Assembly (NCBI RefSeq): GCF_011420305.2
Contig: NZ_CP061769.1
Coordinates: 979,001 to 1,043,000, forward strand
Source: Nocardioides ochotonae
Lineage (GTDB): Bacteria > Actinomycetota > Actinomycetes > Propionibacteriales > Nocardioidaceae
Length of the DNA stretch: 64,000 bases
Direction of reading: 5' to 3'
Shown here: positions 8,345 through 16,668 of the stretch, one piece after another
Layout of the letters: each line of letters opens with the position of its first letter
Position numbering within the stretch: the first letter of the stretch is position 1
The notes under the pieces: generated by a model
The model's input: the letters and a program-made list of their open reading frames with translations, nothing else
The model's database searches: none
Told to the model about the DNA's origin: nothing
Translations under genes and position numbers: made by a program

Positions 8345-9594
8345 CCCTGAACGCCATCAAGCCCGCCGAGTTCCCCTGGTTCCCCTATGAGGGGTTCACC
8401 TTCTGCCTCGGCCTGTCCGAGGGGGACGCGGCCTGGACCTCGGGCCACACCTCGGCGCGCCACGACCCCGCGGTCGGCAAGATGACCGTGTCGGGCTCGA
8501 TGGAGGAGCAGTCGCGGATCGCCTACGAGAAGTGCCTGACCATCCTCGCCGGCGCCGGCTTCGGCCCCGAGGACGTCACCCGGGTCACCGAGAACGTCAC
8601 CCTCGCCGGCCTGCCGGAGTACGAGACCACGGCCGCCGTACGCCGTGAGGTCTTCGGCGCCCACGAGCCGACGGTGCGCACCGTGGTCGTCGAGCGCCTG
8701 GTGCGCCGCGCCGCGTGGCTCGAGGTCGAGCTGCACGCGGTCAAGGGCGGCGGCGAGCAGCTCCGCGTGGCCAGCGAGGCCCGCGACGCCGGCACCTGGG
8801 TCGCCTCGCCGATCACCGAGGGCCACGACGGCACCGTCTACCTGCCCACGATGGTTCCGATCGACGCGTCCGGCGAGGTCGTGCACCCCGGCGACTTCGC
8901 CGCGCAGTACCGCTACTGCCTCGAGCAGGCCGGCGTGCTGCTCGAGCAGGTCGGCCTCAGCCTCGACCACGCGGTCACCACCTACGACTACTCCACCCCC
9001 GACACCCGTGCGGAGTACCGCAAGACCCACCGGGTCCGCAAGGAGCTGCTCGGCAACAACGAGGCGGGCGTCTACCCCGGCGCCGGCGGCATCCTGATGA
9101 GCCGCCTGCACAAGCCCGGCCAGCTGGTCGCCATCGACGTGACCGCCTCGCGGCACCCGCTCGAGCTGGTCAACCCCGGCTGGAGCCGCTACGACACGCT
9201 CACCTACGCCCCCGGCGTGAAGGCCGGTCGCACGCTGTTCATGTCCGGCTTCGCGGCCCTGGACATGGAGACCCAGGAGGCCCTGCACCCCGGTGACATC
9301 GGCGCCCAGGCGGAGGTCACCTTCGAGGCGATCCTGCACCTGCTCAAGCACGCCGGACTGGACGCCAGCAACCTGCTGGAGACCACCGAGTACTGCGTGG
9401 AGTCGGCGATCCCGGACTACCGCGCCGTCGCCGGGGTGCGCGAGCGGCTGCTGCAGTCGCCGTGGCCGGCCTCCACCGGCGCGATCTGCCAGGGCCTGCT
9501 GCGCCCCGAGTTCCTGCTCGAGGTCTTCCCGCTGGCGCTGTACCCCGCCGACCACCCGGCCGTCACCGGCGCTGTCCAGGGGGAGGCCAAGTGA
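8341..9594 (+). CDS. Triple-domain RidA/YjgF/UK114-like protein
   Basis: The 417-residue protein appears to contain three successive Rid folds, at about 15-135, 150-275 and 285-405. Each has the pattern of an early strand ending in SGHTS/PTMVPID/SGFAALD-like turns, a helix with a Q..(Y/T)....L...LAGAG or AGL motif, the 'V....T(Y/E)' strand and a hydrophobic closing strand. Rid proteins hydrolyse enamines or imines (RidA) or aminoacrylate (RutC) as homotrimers, so three domains in one chain would form a trimer from one polypeptide. The ATG overlaps the PrpD stop. Confidence 0.75.
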   Translation: MTLNAIKPAEFPWFPYEGFTFCLGLSEGDAAWTSGHTSARHDPAVGKMTVSGSMEEQSRIAYEKCLTILAGAGFGPEDVTRVTENVTLAGLPEYETTAAVRREVFGAHEPTVRTVVVERLVRRAAWLEVELHAVKGGGEQLRVASEARDAGTWVASPITEGHDGTVYLPTMVPIDASGEVVHPGDFAAQYRYCLEQAGVLLEQVGLSLDHAVTTYDYSTPDTRAEYRKTHRVRKELLGNNEAGVYPGAGGILMSRLHKPGQLVAIDVTASRHPLELVNPGWSRYDTLTYAPGVKAGRTLFMSGFAALDMETQEALHPGDIGAQAEVTFEAILHLLKHAGLDASNLLETTEYCVESAIPDYRAVAGVRERLLQSPWPASTGAICQGLLRPEFLLEVFPLALYPADHPAVTGAVQGEAK

Positions 9595-10106
9595 GCCTGC
9601 TGACCGACGAGGTCCGCGCCCTCGAGGGCCGCACCAAGGTCTACACCGCCCCGGAGCCGTTCGGCGCCGCGTCCGGTCGCTACTTCGGTCTCGCGATCGG
9701 CGACGCGAACCCGCTCTACTCCGACCCCGCCTACGCCCGCGCCCAGGGCCTCGCCGGTGTCACCGCCCCGCTGACGCTGGTCTGCGAGACCAACCAGTAC
9801 GCCGGCCTGCCGATGGACCACGAGGGCTACGCCGGGCACACCTGGGACCTCGACATCCCGAACAGCCGGCAGGTCCGCGGCGGCAACTCCTACACCTTCC
9901 ACCGCCGCATCCGCCCCGAGGACGTCGTCACGGCGACCTGGCGGATCACCTCGGTGACCGAGAAGGTCACCGGCTCGGGCAACGCGATGCTGATCATCGG
10001 CTCGACCGCCACCTACACCAACCAGGACGACGAGCTGCTGGCCGAGAACGCGGAGACCATCATCTTCGTCTCGCTCGCGAGCAGCGGAGCGGAGAAGCAG
10101 GCATGA
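9591..10106 (+). CDS. MaoC N-terminal-like (FAS1-type) dehydratase subunit
   Basis: A 171-residue hot-dog protein of the MaoC_dehydrat_N type. GDANPLYSDPAYA near residues 40-52 is the usual substrate-lid motif, and RGGNSYTFHRRIRPEDVV is the central strand pair. The GTG start overlaps the Rid stop (GTGA), and its own stop overlaps the next gene's ATG. These half-proteins usually form a heterodimer with a catalytic MaoC partner, here the following gene, as in the mycobacterial ChsH1/ChsH2 or HadAB pairs. Confidence 0.85.
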   Translation: MSLLTDEVRALEGRTKVYTAPEPFGAASGRYFGLAIGDANPLYSDPAYARAQGLAGVTAPLTLVCETNQYAGLPMDHEGYAGHTWDLDIPNSRQVRGGNSYTFHRRIRPEDVVTATWRITSVTEKVTGSGNAMLIIGSTATYTNQDDELLAENAETIIFVSLASSGAEKQA

Positions 10107-10582
10107 GCGACTTCCCCGAGACCTTCGTCGACACCTTCGTCGACCAGGCGAGCATCGCGGTCGGCGACGTCGTGGCGCCGCTGGAGCGCACGATCACCCT
10201 GACCGACATGGTCGCCTACGCCGGCGCCACCTGGGACTGGCACAAGCTGCACTACGACACGGCGTACGTCGCGGAGAAGGGCCTGCCCGGCCCGATCGTC
10301 GACGGCCAGGTCTACGGCGCCCTGCTGGTCGAGATGCTCCAGGACTGGCTCGGCCCGCAGTCCTTCGTGCACCAGCTGGACTTCACCTTCCGCAACCTGG
10401 TCTTCGCCGGGGAGCGGCTGCGCTGCACCGGCACCGTCACCGAGGTGGGTGCGGACCGGATCAGCGTCGAGATGAAGGTCGTCGTGGTGGCCGAGGACGG
10501 CTCCGACGGGCGGGCGGCGGCCGCGCCGGCGCGCGCCGTGGTGCTGCTCGGCACCCCCGACGGCCCGGGAGCCACTCGATGA
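10103..10582 (+). CDS. MaoC-like hydratase, catalytic half
   Basis: The 159-residue hot-dog protein carries the hydratase catalytic Asp/His region in TWDWHKLHYDTAYVAE (about residues 42-57) followed by GLPGPIVDGQ, the signature of the catalytic R-hydratase subunit. It begins with an ATGA overlap after the partner subunit and ends with an ATGA overlap into the thiolase-like gene. It probably hydrates the enoyl-CoA made by the acyl-CoA dehydrogenase of the same operon. Confidence 0.88.
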   Translation: MSDFPETFVDTFVDQASIAVGDVVAPLERTITLTDMVAYAGATWDWHKLHYDTAYVAEKGLPGPIVDGQVYGALLVEMLQDWLGPQSFVHQLDFTFRNLVFAGERLRCTGTVTEVGADRISVEMKVVVVAEDGSDGRAAAAPARAVVLLGTPDGPGATR

Positions 10583-11733
10583 GCACCGGGACCGGCGTCG
10601 CGATCGTCGGGGCCGCGGAGTGCGACCTCGGCGTCACCGGCTCCTCGATCCTGACCCTGCAGACCCAGGCGGTCACCCGCGCGCTCGCCGACGCGGGGCT
10701 GACCCTCGCCGACGTCGACGGCATCGCCACCAACGGCATCTCGCGGTTCTCCGCGACCCAGCTGGCCGACTACCTCGGGGTGGTGCCGACCTGGACGGAC
10801 TCCACGTTCTCCGGCGGCAGCGCCTTCGAGATGTACCTCGCCCGCGCCACCCAGGCCATCCAGGCCGGGCAGGCCAGCGTCGTGGTGATCTCCTTCGCCT
10901 CCAACCAGCGCTCGGCCCGCTCGCGCAAGCTGGGCGGCGTCCACGAGCCGTGGATCCCCGAGGCGCAGTTCGAGGAGCCTTACGACATGCTCTACCCGCT
11001 GTCGTACTACGCCATGGCGGCGCAGAGCTACCTGCACCGCTACGGCGGCACCCGCGAGCAGCTCGCCGAGGTCGCGATCGCGGCGCGCGAGTGGGCGCTG
11101 CTGAACCCGAAGGCGTTCCGCTACGGCAAGGGCTCGCTCAGCGTCTCCGACGTCGTGGACTCCACGATGATCTCCTCGCCGCTGACCGCCGCCGACTGCT
11201 GTCTGGTGACCGACGGCGGGGGAGCGGTCGTGGTGACCTCGCTGGAGCGGGCCCGCGACCTGGCCAAGGCGCCGGTCGAGGTGCTCGGCTACGGCGAGCG
11301 CAGCACCAACACCTCCTTCACCGCGGTGGCCGACCTGTCTGTGCCCGGCGCCCGCGGTGCGGCGCAGGACGCCTACGCGCGGGCCGGCATCACCGCCGCC
11401 GACGTCGACGTCGTCGAGGTCTACGACTCCTTCACGATCACCGCGGCGCTCAGCATCGAGGCGCTCGGCTTCTGCGGGGAGGGCGAGGCGCTCGACCTGA
11501 TCGCCGACGGCCGGATCCGTCCCGGCGGCGCGCTGCCGCTCAACACCAACGGCGGCGGGCTGTCCTACTGCCACCCCGGCCAGTACGGCGTCCTGCTCCT
11601 CGTCGAGGCGGTGCGCCAGCTGCGCGGCGAGTGCGGCGAGCGGCAGGTGCCGGGCGCCGAGATCGCCGTCGCCCACGGCACCGGCGGCATCCTGTCCACG
11701 CACGCGACCGTCGTCCTGGGGGTTGACCGATGA
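10579..11733 (+). CDS. Thiolase-superfamily protein lacking the nucleophilic Cys (Ltp2-like aldolase candidate)
   Basis: A 384-residue SCP-x/acetyl-CoA-acetyltransferase-type protein. Where thiolases have the acyl-accepting Cys there is Ser78 (TFSGGSAFEM), so normal thiolysis is unlikely. Conserved VYDSF (Tyr282), NTNGGGLSYCHP (Tyr330, His332) and a late HGTGG motif remain. Cys-less members such as Ltp2 of steroid degradation are retro-aldolases that need a DUF35 partner, and the next gene encodes DUF35. I therefore infer C-C cleavage of a beta-hydroxyacyl-CoA by retro-aldol reaction. Confidence 0.82.
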   Translation: MSTGTGVAIVGAAECDLGVTGSSILTLQTQAVTRALADAGLTLADVDGIATNGISRFSATQLADYLGVVPTWTDSTFSGGSAFEMYLARATQAIQAGQASVVVISFASNQRSARSRKLGGVHEPWIPEAQFEEPYDMLYPLSYYAMAAQSYLHRYGGTREQLAEVAIAAREWALLNPKAFRYGKGSLSVSDVVDSTMISSPLTAADCCLVTDGGGAVVVTSLERARDLAKAPVEVLGYGERSTNTSFTAVADLSVPGARGAAQDAYARAGITAADVDVVEVYDSFTITAALSIEALGFCGEGEALDLIADGRIRPGGALPLNTNGGGLSYCHPGQYGVLLLVEAVRQLRGECGERQVPGAEIAVAHGTGGILSTHATVVLGVDR

Positions 11734-11816
11734 GCGAAGCGCGAGACCGCGGCGGCCTGCACACGGAAGGCAACGGTGAGGATGCGGTCGAGCTGCGAGC
11801 TCATCAGAAGGAAATC

Positions 11817-12251
11817 ATGAGTACCGACTGGACCCCCGGCGAGGTTCCGCCCGCCGACGAGAACAGCGCGGCGTACTGGGACGCCACCCGCGAGCACCGG
11901 CTCACCGTGCAGTCGTGCACGGCCTGCGGCGCGGTCCAGCACCCGCCGAAGGCGCTGTGCACCGGGTGCGGCTCGATGGCGCACCTGACCCAGGTCGACG
12001 CGGCCGGCACCGGCACCGTCGACACCTTCACCGTCGTGCACCGGGCCCCGCGCCCGGAGCTGAGCGCGCCGTACACCGTCGCCCGGGTGCGCCTGGCCGA
12101 GGGACCGGTCGTGCTGACGCGCCTCGAGCCGGCGGTGCCCGGCGAGGCCGGCTGGCGCATCGGCGACCCGGTCACCGTCGCCTGGGTCGACCTCCCCGAC
12201 GGTCGCGCACTGCCGTACTACACCCCCGACACCACCACCAAGGAGCACTGA
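11817..12251 (+). CDS. DUF35 Zn-ribbon/OB-fold protein, partner of the thiolase-like protein
   Basis: The 144-residue protein shows a rubredoxin-like zinc ribbon (SCTACG...ALCTGCGS, pattern CxxC-x10-CxxC, near residues 38-55) followed by an OB fold (GTGTVDTFTVVHRAP onwards). DUF35 proteins bind CoA thioesters and complex with SCP2-thiolases, Ltp2 or MaoC proteins. ATG 11817 is preferred because AGAAGGA lies 5-11 bases upstream. A longer form from 11730 would overlap the previous stop, but its 29 extra residues look non-coding. Confidence 0.88.
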   Translation: MSTDWTPGEVPPADENSAAYWDATREHRLTVQSCTACGAVQHPPKALCTGCGSMAHLTQVDAAGTGTVDTFTVVHRAPRPELSAPYTVARVRLAEGPVVLTRLEPAVPGEAGWRIGDPVTVAWVDLPDGRALPYYTPDTTTKEH

Positions 12252-13411
12252 TGGACTTCCAGCTCGACGAGGACCAGCGCGAGTTCAAGGCGCTGCTGCG
12301 CCAGTTCGTCGACAAGGAGATCGTCCCGGTCGCCCGTGAGTGGGAGCAGGCCGGGCGCTACCCGACCGAGATCGTCGAGGGCATGAAGGACATGGGCCTG
12401 TTCGGCATCACGGTGCCGGAGGAGTACGGCGGCCTCGACCTCGACCCGGTCGCCTTCGCGCTGGTCTTCGAGGAGATCGCCCGCGGCTGGATGGGCATCG
12501 CCGGGATCCTCGGCAGCCACTCCTTGGCCTGCCGGCTGATCTCGATGCACGGCACCGAGGAGCAGAAGCAGAAGTACCTGCCCGACCTCGCCACCGGCAA
12601 GCGCCGCACCGGCATCGGCCTCACCGAGCCCGACGCCGGCACCGACCTCCAGGGCATCCGCACCACCGCGCGCCTGGAGGGCGACCACTACGTCGTCAAC
12701 GGCGCCAAGATGTGGATCACCAACGCCCGCTACGCCGACCCGCTGCCGGTGCTGGTGAAGACCGACCCGACCGCGTCGCCGGCCCACAAGGGCATGAGCG
12801 TGCTGCTCATCGAGGCCGGCACCCCCGGCTTCGAGGTCACCAAGGACATCCCGAAGCTCGGCTACAAGGGCACCGAGTCCTGCGAGATCCTGCTCGACAA
12901 CGTCAAGGTGCCGGTCTCCCAGCTCGTCGGCGGCGTCGAGGGCCGCGGCATGCAGCAGGTGCTCTCGGCGCTGGAGTGGGGCCGGGTCAACATCGCGGCC
13001 CGCTCGGTCGGCATCGCCCAGCGCGCCCACGACGAGGCGCTCGCCTACGCCCAGGAGCGCAAGGCGTTCGGCCAGCCGATCTCCGACTTCCAGGCGATCC
13101 AGCTCAAGCTCGGCGAGCTCGGCACCCAGGTCCAGGCCGCCCGCCTGATGGCCTACTGGGCCGCCGACGCGGTGCGCTCCGGTCGCGCCGACGGCGCCAC
13201 CGGCATGGCGAAGATCTTCTGCTCCGAGGTCGCGCTCCAGGCCGCGATCGACTCGATGAAGGTGCACGGTGGCTACGGCTACTCCACCGAGTTCGAGGTC
13301 GAGCGGCTCTACCGCGACTCGATCCTGATGAGCATCGGCGAGGGCACCAACGACATCCTGCGCACCGTCGTGGCGAAGTCGCTGATCAAGAAGGAGACGA
13401 TCGTTGGCTGA
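12251..13411 (+). CDS. Acyl-CoA dehydrogenase
   Basis: The 386-residue enzyme is a full-length FAD acyl-CoA dehydrogenase: N-terminal helices, middle-domain strands GIGLTEPDAGTD and KMWITNA, and a C-terminal helical domain with the family segment MKVHGGYGYSTEFEVERLYR. The predicted catalytic base is Glu364 in IGEGTND. The ATG shares one base with the DUF35 stop. It probably introduces the alpha,beta double bond that the MaoC pair hydrates. Confidence 0.95.
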   Translation: MDFQLDEDQREFKALLRQFVDKEIVPVAREWEQAGRYPTEIVEGMKDMGLFGITVPEEYGGLDLDPVAFALVFEEIARGWMGIAGILGSHSLACRLISMHGTEEQKQKYLPDLATGKRRTGIGLTEPDAGTDLQGIRTTARLEGDHYVVNGAKMWITNARYADPLPVLVKTDPTASPAHKGMSVLLIEAGTPGFEVTKDIPKLGYKGTESCEILLDNVKVPVSQLVGGVEGRGMQQVLSALEWGRVNIAARSVGIAQRAHDEALAYAQERKAFGQPISDFQAIQLKLGELGTQVQAARLMAYWAADAVRSGRADGATGMAKIFCSEVALQAAIDSMKVHGGYGYSTEFEVERLYRDSILMSIGEGTNDILRTVVAKSLIKKETIVG

Positions 13412-14279
13412 GCAGACTCCTGGGCAGACTCCTGGGCAGACTCCTGTGTCGACCGCCCCGCTGGCCCGCTCGGCGCTCTACGTCCCCGGCGACGCGCCCG
13501 ACAAGCTGCGCAAGGCCCTCGACCGCGGCGCCGACGAGCTGATCGTCGACCTCGAGGACGCCGTCCTGCCGGCCAACAAGCCGCTCGCCCGCGACCTCGT
13601 CGCCACCTGGCTCGACTCGCTGCCCGAGACCGACGTCCGGGTCTGGGTGCGGATCAACCCGGGGCCCGAGCGCGAGCTCGACGTGCGGGCCGTGGCCGGG
13701 TGCGCCGGGCTGGCCGGCCTCGCGGTCGCCAAGACCGAGTCCGCCCAGGAGCTCGTCGAGCTCGACGCGCTGCTCACCTCGCTGGGCTCCGACGTCCGGG
13801 TGGTGCCGCTGCTGGAGAGCGCCCACGCGATCCTCTCCGCCCGCGAGATCGCGGCCGCGCCGCGGGTTCAGCGCATCCAGATCGGCGAGGCCGACCTCTC
13901 CGCCGACGTCGGCATCAGCGCCGGTCCCGACGAGCGCGAGCTGCTCTTCGCCCGCAGCCAGGTCGTCTTCGCCTCGGCCGCGGCGGGGATCGCGCCGCCG
14001 ATCGCCCCGGTCTCGGTGGAGTTCCGCGACCTCGACGCCTTCCGGGCCTCGACCGAGGCCGCGGCCCGGCTCGGGTTCGTCGGGCGCGCCTGCATCCACC
14101 CGGCGCAGGTGGCGGTGGCCAACGAGGTCTTCACCCCGAGCGCCGAGCAGGTCGAGAAGGCCACCGCGCTGCTGGCCCGCTTCGACGGCGCCGACGCGGT
14201 CGGGGTCGACGCCGACGGCCGCTTCGTCGACGAGGCCGTGCTGCGCCAGGCCCGCATGGTGCTGGCCCGCGTGCGCTGA
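13404..14279 (+). CDS. HpcH/HpaI/CitE-type lyase (citramalyl- or malyl-CoA lyase-like)
   Basis: This 291-residue TIM-barrel lyase has the CitE motifs LYVPGDAPDKL, VDLEDAV, RINPG, VPLLESA (Mg ligand Glu), IGEADLSADVGI (Mg ligand Asp) and GRACIHPAQV. CitE proteins cleave 3-hydroxyacyl-CoAs such as citramalyl-CoA to pyruvate or glyoxylate plus an acyl-CoA. The TTG start overlaps the dehydrogenase stop. Codons 4-14 are a triple 12-bp tandem repeat (QTPG), so GTG 13446 is an alternative start giving a protein without the repeat. It is the last gene of the operon. Confidence 0.88.
   Translation: MAEQTPGQTPGQTPVSTAPLARSALYVPGDAPDKLRKALDRGADELIVDLEDAVLPANKPLARDLVATWLDSLPETDVRVWVRINPGPERELDVRAVAGCAGLAGLAVAKTESAQELVELDALLTSLGSDVRVVPLLESAHAILSAREIAAAPRVQRIQIGEADLSADVGISAGPDERELLFARSQVVFASAAAGIAPPIAPVSVEFRDLDAFRASTEAAARLGFVGRACIHPAQVAVANEVFTPSAEQVEKATALLARFDGADAVGVDADGRFVDEAVLRQARMVLARVR
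13412..13446 (+). repeat. Tandem repeat, about three units of 12 bp
   Basis: GCAGACTCCTGG is repeated nearly three times at the very start of the CitE-like gene and encodes repeated Gln-Thr-Pro-Gly. The unit length is a multiple of 3, so slippage would alter only the N-terminal tail. Confidence 0.9.
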
Positions 14280-14403
14280 GCCGCACCTCTCAGACAGGCG
14301 TGCGCGGGCGATCCCCGTCGTACGCCGCCACGAGCGCAGCCCGGACCCCGGCCCACCCGGCCGGGTCCGGGCTGACTCATCACCGCGGGCCTAGCCTCGG
14401 ACC

Positions 14404-15330
14404 ATGACCTTCGTGCTGCGTCTCCTCAGCGGCGTGGCCGGCCTGCTGGCCTGCGTGCTGCTCCCGCTGACCCTCGCGGCCGTCTGGACGGCGGGGGTCC
14501 TCTCCGACACCGACCGCTACGTCGAGACCGTCGCCCCCGTCTCCAGCGACGACGCGGTGCGCGACGCGGTCGAGGAACGGGTCGTCAAGGAGACGATCGA
14601 CCAGGTCGACCTCACCGCCGCGGCGGACCGCCTCGACGCGGGGCTGGCCGACCTCGGCGTCAGCGAGGAACTGCGCTCGTGGCTGGGCCCCGCCGCCTCG
14701 GGCCTGGAGGAGCGGGGCGCCACCTTCGTCGCCGGGGTGGTGCGCAAGGTGATGGAGCAGCCGGCGTTCGCGACCGCCTGGGACGCCGCCAACAGGGAGG
14801 CCCACGCCGAGCTGATCGATGCGCTGGAGTCCGGCGAGAGCGACGATGCCGGCGTGGTCCTCAAGCTCGCGCCGATCGTGGACGCGGTGGTCGACGAGCT
14901 CACCGGCGAGGGCATCACGGTGGCGCGTGGCCCGCTCGACTCGGTGTCGTTCACGCTGATGGAGCCCCAGGACGTCGAGCGTGCCTCCCGGGCCTACCGG
15001 GCGCTCGACACGGTCGCCACCGTGCTGCCGGTGGCCTGGATCGTGTGCCTCGGGCTCGCGCTGCTCGCGGCCCGCAACCGACCGGCGGCGCTGCGTCGCC
15101 TCGGCCTCGGCAGCGCGATCGGCGCCCTTGTGCTGCTCGGGGCGCTCTGGGTCGGTCAGCGGCACCTGGTGGACTCGGTGCCCGAGGTCGACTCGGCGGT
15201 GACCGACGCGGTCAGCCAGGTGCTGCTCAGCGACCTGCGCTGGGCCACCTGGATAGCGGTCGCGGTCTCGCTCGGGGTGTTCGTCGTCGGGGTGCTGCTC
15301 GGGGGCGTGCGCTCGCTGCGGCGGACCTGA
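14404..15330 (+). CDS. Uncharacterised membrane protein with a large extracytoplasmic loop
   Basis: The 308-residue protein has an N-terminal membrane helix (residues about 5-32), a hydrophilic acidic helical region of about 165 residues, and three C-terminal hydrophobic helices around 205-225, 235-255 and 280-302. I do not recognise the family. The ATG at 14404 follows a 124-bp gap after the catabolic operon, in which I see no terminator or promoter with confidence. It looks like an ordinary actinobacterial gene in codon use. Confidence 0.75.
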   Translation: MTFVLRLLSGVAGLLACVLLPLTLAAVWTAGVLSDTDRYVETVAPVSSDDAVRDAVEERVVKETIDQVDLTAAADRLDAGLADLGVSEELRSWLGPAASGLEERGATFVAGVVRKVMEQPAFATAWDAANREAHAELIDALESGESDDAGVVLKLAPIVDAVVDELTGEGITVARGPLDSVSFTLMEPQDVERASRAYRALDTVATVLPVAWIVCLGLALLAARNRPAALRRLGLGSAIGALVLLGALWVGQRHLVDSVPEVDSAVTDAVSQVLLSDLRWATWIAVAVSLGVFVVGVLLGGVRSLRRT

Positions 15331-15375
15331 GCCCGGGCCCGGATCTCCGGACCGGTCCGCCGCAACGCGAGCGGC

Positions 15376-16668
15376 TCAGGAGCTGGCCCGGTCCTCGTCC
15401 CCGCGCAGGCGGCCCAGCAGCACCATGCCGTGGTAGAGCCCGATGGCGGCCACGGTGCCCAGGGTGATGCCGGTGAAGGTCATGTCGCCCGCGTTGAGGG
15501 TCAGGTCGCCGATGCCGATGATCAGCGCGGCGGCCGCCGGGAACTGGTTGACCGGCTTGGAGAAGTCCACGCCGTTGTCGACCCACATCTTCACGCCGAT
15601 CAGGCCGATCAGGCCGTAGAGCGCCACCGTCACGCCGCCGAGCACGCCCGGCGGGATGGTGTTGAGCAGGGCACCGAACTTGGGGGAGAGGCTCAGCAGC
15701 ACCGCGGCGACGCCCGCCACCCAGTAGGCGGCGGTGGAGAAGACCCGGGTCGCGGTCATGACGCCGATGTTCTCGCCGTACGTCGTGGTGGCCGAGCCAC
15801 CGCCGAGACCGGCCAGGCTGGTGGCCACGCCGTCGGCGAGCAGCGCGGTGCCGGTGCGGTCGTTGATCGAGGAGTCCCCGACCAGGTGGGCGACGCTGCG
15901 CACGTGCCCGACGTTCTCGGCGACCAGCACGAAGACGACCGGCAGGAACATCGGCACGATCGACCAGGTGGCGGTCGGGGTGCTGAACTCCGGCAGGCCG
16001 ACCCAGTCGGCTGCCCGCACCGCGGTGAAGTCCAGGTCGCCGGCCAAGGCGGTCGCGACGTAGCCGACGACGACGCCGACGAGGATCGAGAGGCGGGCGA
16101 GCATGCCGCGGAACGCCGCGGCGACCACGCAGATGGTGACCAGGGTCAGGGTCGCGATCCACGGCGCCTCCGCGAAGTTGCTGGTCGCCGCTCCGCCGAG
16201 GTTGAAGCCGATCAGCGCGACGATCGCGCCGGTGACCACCGGCGGCATCAGGATGTCGATCCAGCGGGTGCCGGTCGCGGCGACGACGGCGCCGACGACG
16301 GCGAGCAGCACGCCGGTGACGAGGATGCCGAACAGGGCGGCGCCCATGCCGTGGTCGCCCATCGCCGCACCAATTGGCGCGATGAAGGCGAAGGAGCTGC
16401 CGAGGTAGCTGGGCAGCCGGTTGCGGTTGAGCGCCAGGAACAGCATCGTCCCGACACCGGAGAAGAACAGGGTGGTGGTGGGCGGGAAGCCGGTGATGAC
16501 CGGCACCAGGAACGTCGCGCCGAACATCGCGACGACGTGCTGCGCGCCGAAGCCGAGCGTGCGCGGCCACGAGAGCCGCTCCTCGGGGCGGACGATGGCG
16601 TCCGAAGCGACGGTGCGACCGTCGCCGTGCAGGGTCCAGGGCATCGTGAAAGTCTCCTCCTGGGCCAC
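15376..16668 (-). CDS. NCS2-family uracil/xanthine permease
   Basis: The 430-residue, highly hydrophobic protein is of UraA type. It has the NCS2 landmarks GFGAQHVVAMFGATFLVP near the N-terminus, VFVLVAENVGHV (substrate-binding Glu), and TTTYGENIGVM (second conserved Glu), within about 12-14 membrane segments. It would take up uracil or another nucleobase with protons. There is no neighbouring nucleobase pathway gene, so the substrate is assigned by family only. A downstream ATG (residue 9) is an alternative start. Confidence 0.92.
   Translation of the reverse strand: MAQEETFTMPWTLHGDGRTVASDAIVRPEERLSWPRTLGFGAQHVVAMFGATFLVPVITGFPPTTTLFFSGVGTMLFLALNRNRLPSYLGSSFAFIAPIGAAMGDHGMGAALFGILVTGVLLAVVGAVVAATGTRWIDILMPPVVTGAIVALIGFNLGGAATSNFAEAPWIATLTLVTICVVAAAFRGMLARLSILVGVVVGYVATALAGDLDFTAVRAADWVGLPEFSTPTATWSIVPMFLPVVFVLVAENVGHVRSVAHLVGDSSINDRTGTALLADGVATSLAGLGGGSATTTYGENIGVMTATRVFSTAAYWVAGVAAVLLSLSPKFGALLNTIPPGVLGGVTVALYGLIGLIGVKMWVDNGVDFSKPVNQFPAAAALIIGIGDLTLNAGDMTFTGITLGTVAAIGLYHGMVLLGRLRGDEDRASS

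Noticed and set aside
11730..11816. Earlier start for the DUF35 protein
   Set aside because: It overlaps the thiolase-like stop neatly, but the added 29 residues have no similarity to the family, and ATG 11817 has a better ribosome site.
523..14279. Complete chlorophyll- or heme-degradation pathway
   Set aside because: No pheophorbide oxygenase, chlorophyllase or canonical heme oxygenase is present; only the RCCR-like and ABM-fold proteins hint at tetrapyrroles, so the claim is kept as a hypothesis.
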